Of a stretch of DNA of 64,000 bases, positions 55,381-64,000 are shown one piece after another. The stretch's first letter is position 1, and the number at the start of each line of letters is the position of its first letter. Position numbers and translations under genes: made by a program. The stretch covers positions 25,358,001-25,422,000 of the forward strand of contig CP093831.1 of assembly GCA_033063855.1 (NCBI GenBank). Direction: 5' to 3'. The notes under the pieces were generated by a model. That model was not told where the DNA came from. It worked only from the letters and a program-made list of their open reading frames with translations, and made no database searches. Source of the stretch: Smittia aterrima (Eukaryota > Arthropoda > Insecta > Diptera > Chironomidae).

Positions 55381-56637
55381 TTAAAAGTTAAAGTTTAAAA
55401 GGTTAATGGCTCGTTGTTCAATTCGACGGAGTAGCCACTGATAGAAATGCTTTCCGTTGTAATGATGCTTCGTTTTCAGTTTGATGAAGAACTTTCCTTG
55501 ATTCTTCGGAGATGCTTCAATTCCCATGAACGTAACGGAATTATTTTTGCACTTTTTATTCTCGAAATCATCCCAATTAGCGCATCGATAACTCGGGAAC
55601 AATTTGCCGTTCTTCGGCGACAGAGCGTCGACCCAATAACGGACAGCGTTGAAATGACTACACATTGCTGTGGAAGTAATAAAATAACTGTTATGTCCTT
55701 GATTTCTTTTTGAAATTCCTTCGATGCAACTCACAAGTAACAAAGTCAAAGAACGTATTCGTGTTGAGAGGCGGGCAACTTGGTTGAACTTGATTATAAT
55801 TCGGGAAGAAGTCGACGTGTCCAGCTCGATGCTTTGTTCCAACGAAAAACACATCGCTATGAATCGCATCAACGAAATCAGCGTCTCCTGAGGTCAAAGG
55901 TTGTTCAAACTTCGCAGGATAAAATCCTGGTCCAGCTGGATCGAGTCCAGTAATTCTGATTCAAAGATTGTTTCAATAAACATTTCACTTTAGACACAAA
56001 ACAAAAGACAAACCTTCCGAGTTTATATTTCCGCTTGGAGACTTCATTTAGCTCACGTCCTATAATGCCACATGCATGTGCACCGAAGCTGTGTCCGATA
56101 CAATGGAAAGATTTAGCGTTTAATCCTTGATCGAAAAGTTTTGGAAGCTCCCGACCAAACAGTCGAGATATTTTAGAAATTCTTATCATAACAGCAGCGT
56201 AAATTCCTACAGAATAGTCGCTCCAATCAAGCAACAAAATATTGTAATCTCCTCGTTTCAGATAAGCTTTGACAAGTGCTCGCGTCGTAGACGCATCGGG
56301 ACTTTGTGTCCAACCGGAGATGTAGAGTACAGTCGGCAGTTTTGCATTGAAATGTACGTTGTTTAACAGTTGAGTTAAGTCTCGCATAGAGAATTGAGTT
56401 TGATTTGTTTCACTTGGTCTGTGAATTGCGAAATCTTAGTGAAACACATTTTAGATTTGTTATGCTCTCACTTACCCATAGACGAACTTAACATTCACTT
56501 TGTCGAAGTTAGACGGGAGAAAAAATGATTCGCCGAGACTCAGCAAAGCTGCGAACGAAATAACTTCGATTTAAAGTTTGCACAAAAGAGACACAAACAC
56601 TTTTACCTCCGAAGAGAAAGAAGTTTATTACAAACAT
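55381..56637 (-). CDS. Secreted pancreatic-lipase-family enzyme, 338 aa
   Basis: Five exons: 56637-56607, 56548-56476, 56418-56014, 55955-55735 and 55667-55381, joined by four GT-AG introns of 57-67 bp with consistent phases. The signal peptide covers residues 1-18 (MFVINFFLFGALLSLGES). The alpha/beta-hydrolase triad is intact: Ser145 in GHSFG, Asp175 in GLDPAGP and His248 in CSHFNAVRYW. The oxyanion region YISGWTQSPD and the conserved GHVDFFPN are present. The putative lid between Cys230 and Cys246 is only 15 residues, shorter than in pancreatic triglyceride lipases and nearer to phospholipase A1-type members. It should hydrolyse lipids outside the cell (gut or haemolymph). Unlike vitelline or yolk-type homologs it keeps all catalytic residues. 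No close paralog is in the window. Confidence 0.93.
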
Positions 56638-59600
56638 TTTCTTAATGAACCGGCAAATTTTTTGTTATTTCACGTAAGTCAAAGCACGTCTGACCGTGGT
56701 GAAAGATTCTTTCGCACTGAATCGACTTTCTTTTCGGGAATAAAAGTTAGTTGAGAAGTGTGTCATCTTAAAAGTATTTCTCCCGATAAAAAGAAGCAAC
56801 AACTCACGGTCTCGAGAGAAATCAAATTTCATTCATCGAATAACTCGCTAATATGTAAATTGGATTCTTAAGTTGAAGTTACGGTAACAAGATCGGCAAT
56901 TAACACACTTCGCGGCTCGTTTGTCTGATGATGTTCTCAATGTCCGAATAGTTTGATGACATCTGACGCCGACCATCTGATGTCTCTTCGTTTCTTTTGA
57001 TAAATTGAATTCCGCACTCGTCATTGCACAACAAAAAAAATGAATAATTGCATGCACTTAATTCAATCACCAAAACCATTTACAAGAACGATAACTGCCC
57101 AGAAATAGTTTAGCGAAATGATTCAATTTTTCAGAGAAAGAAAAAATATCACAAAAGAGTGAAAATCCCTCGATTCCTAAACAGATCAAGCAAAAGTCGA
57201 GTAAATTGTTTTATTTTCGCTTCAGTAATCACCTGACAAATGTGTCAGCATGCGATGTTTTCCTTCAAAATCTTTATTCAACAAACACATCATTTTTTAG
57301 CAATAAAACTGTGACATGAGACCTTACGCACGGATCAGTGCCAGTTCTTGTTGTGAACATCGTTTTTAGGGATTTTTGTCTGTTCGTCACTCGGTTGATG
57401 TTGAAACTCGAAGTAGCGACTCTTCTGGATCAAAAATCCTTCTTCTCTTTCGTCCATCAACTGCTCAACCTCTTTCTATACAACGAGATGAACAAATCAA
57501 ATTGATAAATTGCTTTTCCGCATCGCTCGGACATGAGAATCGATAAAAAATGGCAATAATATGATTAAGGCGCCGGATTCGAAAGGGACGAGACGAGTGT
57601 TTAATCTGATTCCTTACGCATGATTTGCAGTGATGTTGTCGCTAGAATCGCGATAAACATTTATCTCCTGATGTCAGTTGCAAATCAAACGCTCAAAGGG
57701 TGAACTATTTAAAGCGTGAAATAAGAAATTGATAAATTTATTGCGCAACAATCAAACTCGAAGCAATTTTGACGAATAATTTATTGGAAAGTTCTCAGCA
57801 TTTGGCTACAGTAAATAACATGCAAAATTTATGATGATTTCCAATCAAATGCGTTAAGGAGGATTTTGCATAAGCAATAAAAACAACTCAGGCGCCTTCC
57901 GGGCGAAATCACTGCGAGTAATCAGCTCTCAATTTGAATTTCTCGCATTTGTTCCATTCCGCAATAATATTTTGAGCTCGCCTCGTATTTTCTTCATTAT
58001 TTAATAAAGGATCTGCGACTAATTGGAAATGATTTTCATCCCCGACTTTCTCTCCGGCTTTTGAGGCGTATTAAAATTAATAACACTCCTCATGTCGTCT
58101 CGTCGCATCCCCGAGAATCTCTCGAAGCTTGAAAGGATTGTGGCTTCGGTGAAAGTATTTTGCGCAACCCCTTTTCGCAAAAATCCCTTTTTTTCAACCC
58201 GAGCTATTATCGACAAACACTGAGGAACAGAAAACAGGAATGAAAGCAATAATTGTCACACATTGTATGTAAAATATGATCCATTTAAATGATATGATTG
58301 ACATTATGCTTGATACGAGGATGACGAAGAAGAGTCACAAACTTTTTTTTATGACTTTCATTTTCATTTCAATTTTTTTTTGTGCAGAAAAAATGGAAAT
58401 TTATGATTCGAGGAGGAAGTTCCCGCATTTACTTTTCACGTGAGCTTCTAGTTAATTGAATTTTTTTGCGTTCTAAGTTTAACGACCTCGAATGGATTAA
58501 GTCGAAAATGCGCAGTAGAAAGCCACAAATATTCAATTCCAAGTTTTATCAAGTCTCGACAACAAAAAAAAGCCACAGCATGTGTGTCGTTATCGAGACC
58601 TCGAACGAGGAGTGTGTGTGGATGTGTCTTATCACTTTATTGTTTGCTCGGAATTAAAATTTATTTCATCACATCAACTGGGAGTTGCTCGCTTTGATGT
58701 CAACTCATAAATTTACTTTGTTAATTTGATTAGAAATCAGCGCTGAATCGCCTCGAGTGCATTGCTTCATCTCATTCGAATGACTTGATTGATTAATGAG
58801 AAATTTGCCTCACGTCATTAAACATAAGCACAACTCGTTGCCATTGGAGTTTGTGCACAATTTTGCAACAGTTTATGCAGAGAAAGGAGAAGGATGAAGA
58901 CTTATGAGCTCTCATTTATCAAGTGACGATAATTTACATTCGCAGATTGTTCCCCAGACCACGCCAAATCGTCGTCATCACCCTTCACACAATCGAAGAA
59001 AGAACTTTCTCCTTTTCTCAGAAAGAACAACAAGAAACTATTAAAATATTAGCTTAGCACCATAAGCGTGACTGTTTTTATTTAAATGAAGTGTAACGCT
59101 TCATTGTCAATTACTGAATTTATTGCATTATGAATGAATTATGTTGCGTTGTGTGTTGAGTGTTCATAGCTCGAGCAAGTGAGACAACGGGAGCGGAGAG
59201 GAATTAAAACCACATGGCGTTCTTTGACATCGTTTTAATTCCTCTTTTTATGCAACACGAGGACGAGAAGCGCAGAGAACAAATTGCGTTCCCCTCACTC
59301 AATTCCGAAATAATGACCATCATGCAAAGTGAAGCCTCGAAAGTGCATCGAAGCGTATTCCGTTTTGTTCGTCCTCCTCAAGTGTAATGAAAATACTCCA
59401 AATGGTGTTCGATTGGTATTGCCAAACAAGGCGAGTTATTGATTTATAATGTCAACTCGTAATGTACCATCAGACGACGCTCTCATTGACAAGACTTTGG
59501 CTTTGTCTCGATTCATAATTTCCACCAATTATTATTCTTTGTTTTGACGATCGAAATAATTCCTCCCTGGTGATTGTTGTTGTTGATATTTTGTCGACCC

Positions 59601-60849
59601 TCATGCCGAACCATCTGTTACACAAAACGTTATCCGATCTGGATAATGCATTTAAAGTTAAACCGATACCTGGCGAGTTAATGAAGGAGTCATCGATAAG
59701 AGGAAAAAGAAGTAAACAACAGGTTTCAGCTTCCAGTGAAACGCCCTTTGACCTCAGCACTCTCTGTCTCTCGTTTTTTGGGAAGTTAATCAAGTAGTTT
59801 GTAAACAAATTCGAAAGCCGACAAGTCTAAAAGAGAATTTATTAGCTGACGTGATTATCCTAACAATAAATCAGAAATTGGCCATTAACTTAAGTCCCGC
59901 TCGTGGTTATCGCTCCTAGTTTCGGGTTTTAATGCTCTTTTATGTCCGTTTCGAATAAAAAACACTCAAATAAATTTCAATTTCTTGGGATCAGCAAGTC
60001 GGGCTTTGGTTTTGTTGGTGTCGTGATGAATTGCACGAGAGAAAATTGCAATTGTTTGCTGAAATCTTTTAATAATTTATTGCTTGACATTCAGAGTTCA
60101 CTGTCGTGAAGTATTTTCCTTTTTCTGATCATGTAATTTATCAATCAAGCTCCGCAGAGGAAGCGACTAACATGCGACAACCAAATTATCTAGCTTTAAA
60201 AAAAAGACAAATTTATTTTTAATTTCATAATTCGAAGTGAATGCTGGTTGGCCTCTCAAAGTGTTCAACATTTTTTTTATTTCAAAGCTAAACACTCGCG
60301 AGGCATTAAACGGTTACGCTCAATATATCATCTGATTAGAAGTTGAATCGCTTCTCGGTACATAAATTACGGGCGCAACGTTTATGCGGCAGACAAATCG
60401 CTTGAATTAATTAAGTGAATGTTTTGGTCAATTAATTGAGAAAATGTTTGTCGCTTGAAGAAGAAGTTTTTGATGCTTAGAGTGTGAAGAAATGAGCTCG
60501 ACAATGCCACATCATTTAGCTCATCAATGACTACATTCATTCGGATGAAAACCCTAAAAATTATCTAAATTTTCAACGAATTGAAATTTTTGCTGCTTGT
60601 CATCTAAAAAACCAGAAACAGAATTAAGCTACAGTTTTAAATAAGTGAAAAACAACTGAAATACTTATTGACGCAGCCTACTTTACGGCATGGAGACTAG
60701 AGCACTGACATTGAAGTTTTACCATTCAAATTGTACACAGAAGAAAAGATAATAAATAAATTTACAAAGAGCGACATTACGTTTTCAAATAAAATGTTCT
60801 GTCTCGAATATCGAGTAAGCAGTCGCTCAAGTGTTCGCTAAATCAACGG
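56638..60849. other. 4.2-kb gene-poor interval
   Basis: Upstream of the lipase and of the first acyl-CoA synthetase, which are divergent. No gene can be supported. A minus-strand frame at 59470-59808 has no recognisable domain. The last about 200 bp (60630-60849) resemble the region before the second synthetase (63325-63578), so they belong to the duplicated promoter. Confidence 0.5.
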
Positions 60850-62614
60850 ATGATGGCTACGTTTAACGAAGAAGAAAAAATTTGGGAATCTCACAAATTT
60901 CCTGATTTTGAAAATGGAAAGGAAACTTTCTTTGGTGAACTGATTCTGGAGAAATTGAAGGAAACTCCAAACAGAATTTGTCAAATTTCAGTGGAAGACA
61001 ATTATGAGTTGTCATGTGACGAGTTGAGAATCAAAAGTGTTCGCGTGGCTCAGAATTTGATGAAGATCGGAATCAAGTCTGAAGACGTCGTCGGAATAAT
61101 TTGTCGTCACTCTCATCAACTGACGATGACATTGTATGGCTGCGTACTCATTGGAGCTCCGGTGAATCCTTTGGAACATTCGTTTACTCAAGAAGATGTT
61201 CGACAAATGTTTGAGCAAACGAAGCCGAAACTTGTCATTTGTGATTCTGATCAAGTGGCGAAAGTTCGCGAAGCTTTAAATGAGCTTAGAAACGAAGCAA
61301 AAATTTATTCGACTACTTACGAAAAAGACGAGAACAAAGATGAATTAAACTTCAAAGAACTTTTGACTTCAACTGGAGAAGAAGAGGAATTTGTTGCTCC
61401 AAAGTTCGATCAACCATCTGATGAGAAAATTCTCGCGATTTTGTGTTCATCTGGTACAACTGGGTGAGACTAAATCACTAGTTTAAAAAGAAGTTGTACA
61501 AAATATTATTTTCTAGATTACCGAAAGGTGTGATGATTTCTCATCTCACATTTCTCAGCTGGTTAGCATTGGCTCCTGCACTAAATGTCACAGACAAAGA
61601 AATTGCATTCAGTCCTTTCTTTTGGGGCACAGGATTTTTCGGTCACTTATTTCTGTGGTCTAGACCTAAATTCACGAGAATCATGTCTCGAGAAGATTTC
61701 ACTATCAATAAAGTCATTGAAATCATTGAGAAGTACAAGCCATCAACTTTGACAGTTTCTGTTATGAGAATGGCCCAAATTTTGCATTCAGATTTTTCGA
61801 AAACAGTTGATCATCGTTGTCTAAAAACTATTGGTTGTGTGGGCGGAATAGTTTCTGAAACATTGAGAAAGAAGTTCGAAGAAGCTTTTCCTGAAAAGGA
61901 CATGTCAATCATTTACGGAATGACCGAGCAGTTTGGAATGACATTGACTTTTCCCGGAGATTATAAAAGAGCGCTTTGTGTAGGATCTCCTATATGCCCA
62001 AACCTAACTTTTAAAGTTGTCGATGAAGATGGACAGAAACTTGGAGTGAACGAAGTTGGAGAGCTTCGAATTAAGCCGAAAGTTAAATTTCTGGTAGGAA
62101 TCAAATTCATTACTTCAAAGCAATATTCTAATTTCTTTTTATTTAGGGTTATTACAACAGACCTGAAGAATCAAAGAATGCGGTCGATAATGAAGGATTC
62201 GTCAAATCTGGTGACATTGGATACATCGACGAGAATAAAAAAATTTACATCATCGATCGACGAAAAGAAATCATAAAGTGCAAAGGTTATCAAGTCAACC
62301 TCTCAGAGATTGAAAGTCTCATCGAGACAATGAATGGCGTTGAGTTTGTTTCTGTTGTTGGGATTCCTGATCCAATTTACGATATTTATGATATTTTACC
62401 AGCGGCAGTCGTCGTGAAGCGAGAAGGATTCGAGAGCTTGACAGAGAAGTCGATTGCTGAGTTCGTGGCTTCGAAATTACAAAGTTCTAAACATCTCTCA
62501 GGAGGAGTTTACTTTGTTGACCAAATGCCGACAACACCATCAGGAAAAATAAAGAAACAAATCCTCTGCGAAATGGTTCAAAAAAAATTTAACTCAAAAA
62601 CATTAAAAATCTAA
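60850..62614 (+). CDS. Luciferase-like acyl-CoA synthetase, 552 aa
   Basis: Three exons, 60850-61463, 61517-62093 and 62147-62614, with 53-bp introns. This is an ANL-superfamily adenylating enzyme. The ATP-binding loop SSGTTGLPKG (residues 200-209) is split by intron 1. YGMTEQ lies at 338-343. SGD with Asp420, IDRRKE with Arg435, KCKGYQV and the C-terminal catalytic Lys531 in TPSGK all match firefly-luciferase/4-coumarate:CoA-ligase positions. It should activate a carboxylic acid with ATP and transfer it to CoA. The acid cannot be deduced, and light production is not implied. The C-terminus (TLKI) is not a canonical peroxisomal SKL signal. Two ATGs lie in tandem at the start (60850 and 60853); the second may also serve. 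A tandem copy begins at 63579. Confidence 0.94.
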
Positions 62615-62665
62615 AGAAAGTTATAAAAGAAAAAAAAATTGAATCATATTGAGTAAAACACTCTA

Positions 62666-63202
62666 ACCTCTCTAATTCCACCACTTAGAAACCGGGTCCA
62701 AAAGTGGGAGAATATGGAGGAGTTGGATCAAGGGAAATTTTCAAGATAGCGGCTTTCGCGCGGGAAATTTTATTGAAAATAGAAAAAAATAAATTAGCAA
62801 TTTGGACAATTTTACTGCACAGAGCAATCAACTTTTCATTGTTAAACTTTGATTCTTATTACTTCTCGACATTCTCTTAATATTTTATCGACTAAGATCG
62901 TGGAATGATGATTTAAAAATCGAAACACTCTTCGCAAGACATTAAAATTTTTAAAGACTTTATTTACTCATTTGGTCGCTGCCCCTGTTGATAAAGAGTA
63001 TTGTCTTCCGGAGCTATCTACAGCTTTCGTCAGTCCCTGACTCATCAATCATTTGTTTTCTTTCAGCCGAAGTTAATGGTTATGAGATTTTCAACTTCTT
63101 CTTTTCATTTAACAAATTTATACAAAAATTAATGTAAACAAAACTTTTATTCAAGGAAATGTTTTTTTCTCCCAAAACCATGGGGAATGGAATTAGAGAG
63201 GT
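62666..63202. mobile_element. Possible non-autonomous element with 15-bp terminal inverted repeats
   Basis: ACCTCTCTAATTCCA at 62666-62680 and its exact reverse complement at 63188-63202 bound a 537-bp non-coding stretch between the two synthetase genes. There is no matching target-site duplication at the outermost bases, so the true ends are uncertain. No coding capacity. It could be a decayed pogo/Tc1-type element or a chance inverted repeat. Confidence 0.4.
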
Positions 63203-63578
63203 GGAGGAATTTGAGAAGTGTATTTTCTCTAAAATTGATAGTGAAATAGGTTTTTAAATTGAGAACAATAACCGAGTCTCAAAAACGTTTTCATTATTAG
63301 CACAAAAGTTCACAAGACGTAAAAAACAGCTGAAATATTGCTTATTGACGAAACAACCTTGCTTTTAAAAAATATCAACACAGTCGCAGCTGTATTTCTT
63401 GTTTTCGAAACTGTAGAACTATATTAAAGAAACGATATCAACTAATATTAAGAAACCGATATCATTGAAATTGTACTGAATTACAGAAATGTAAATAAAA
63501 CTTTTTATCTTCAAATAAAAGTTTCTGTCTAGCAACGAGACATCTAAGTAATCGCTCACGTAGTCGCAAATTAAACGG

Positions 63579-64000
63579 ATGATGGCTACGTTCAATGAAG
63601 AAGAAAAAATTTGGGAATCTCGCAAAGTTCCTGATCTCCTAAACAGAAAGGAAAGTTTTTTTGGTGAACTGATTCTGGAGAAATTGAAGGAAACTCCGAA
63701 AAGAATTTGCCAAATTTCAGTTGAAGACAATTACGAGTTATCATGTGACGAGTTGAGAGTCAAAAGTGTTCGCGTGGCACAAAATTTGATGAAAATCGGT
63801 ATCAAGTCTGAAGACGTCGTCGGAATTATTTGTCGTCACTCTCACCAGCTGACGATGGCTTTGTATGGCTGCGTCTTCATAGGAGCGCCAGTGAATCCAA
63901 TTGATCCTTCGTTCGCGAAAGAGGAAGTTCGTCAAATGTTTGAACAAACAAAGCCGAAACTCGTCATCTGTGATTCTGATCAAGTGGCAAAAGTTCGCGA
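63579..64000 (+). CDS. Luciferase-like acyl-CoA synthetase, second copy, 3' end outside window
   Basis: The frame is open from the ATG at 63579 to the window end (140 codons). It begins MMATFNEEEKIWESRKVPD and follows the first copy closely (FFGELILEKLKETPKRICQ; MKIGIKSEDVVGIICRHSHQ; GAPVNP). Differences are concentrated around residues 15-25 and 108-117. Only the first part of the N-terminal domain is seen, before the ATP-binding loop, so integrity cannot be judged. The tandem spacing is 2729 bp from start to start, and the upstream 250 bp are duplicated too. Confidence 0.9.
   Translation, partial: MMATFNEEEKIWESRKVPDLLNRKESFFGELILEKLKETPKRICQISVEDNYELSCDELRVKSVRVAQNLMKIGIKSEDVVGIICRHSHQLTMALYGCVFIGAPVNPIDPSFAKEEVRQMFEQTKPKLVICDSDQVAKVR

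Noticed and set aside
1..64000. CRISPR arrays, rRNA, riboswitches and rho-independent terminators
   Set aside because: Nothing resembling these was seen, and the introns and promoters show this is insect nuclear DNA.

Overview
This is AT-rich insect nuclear DNA, most likely from a dipteran. A nematoceran midge is my inference. The grounds are 52-67 bp introns in most spliced genes, arthropod TCAGT-type initiators, and the families present: a chymotrypsin-fold protease homolog with a signal peptide, a secreted pancreatic-lipase-like enzyme, luciferase-like acyl-CoA synthetases, and young lineage-specific C2H2 and F-box/LRR families. There is no sign of bacterial operon structure, rRNA, convincing tRNA or CRISPR.

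Layout. 1-3.8 kb: two C2H2 zinc-finger genes on the plus strand, the first cut by the window edge. 3.8-8.3 kb: an F-box gene fragment, an intact 635-aa F-box/LRR gene and an inactive serine protease homolog, set between two diverged direct repeats. 9.1-10 kb: two tandem genes for tiny secreted proteins of an unrecognised family, each with a TATA box and initiator. 12-13.4 kb and 41.1-42.1 kb: two copies of an unrecognised two-exon gene (209 and 210 aa), about 29 kb apart in the same orientation. 19.2-23.6 kb: two more F-box/LRR genes, bounded by near-identical direct repeats. 35.3-38.1 kb: two further zinc-finger genes in tandem. 44.9-49.2 kb: an inverted copy of the left-hand zinc-finger pair. 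55.4-56.6 kb: a five-exon lipase. 60.8-64 kb: a tandem pair of acyl-CoA synthetase genes, the second cut by the window end. The remaining DNA is gene-poor, notably 13.4-19.2, 23.6-35.3, 42.1-44.9, 49.2-55.4 and 56.6-60.8 kb.

The most unusual content is the zinc-finger family. Its members carry a shared acidic N-terminal motif (HEPERHF.FIMP), a C2HC finger, a cross-brace cysteine/histidine unit that fits the B-box spacing, and then about ten C2H2 fingers. It has expanded by tandem, inverted and intragenic duplication, with start-codon loss, finger loss and C-terminal decay visible. Every zinc-finger gene whose 5' flank is visible, and all three F-box genes, carry CAGGTAA or CAGGTAG in the sense orientation 75-140 bp upstream of the ATG. 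This is either a Zelda/TAGteam-like early-zygotic element or a conserved 5'-UTR splice donor. How the two interleaved families work together cannot be read from sequence alone.
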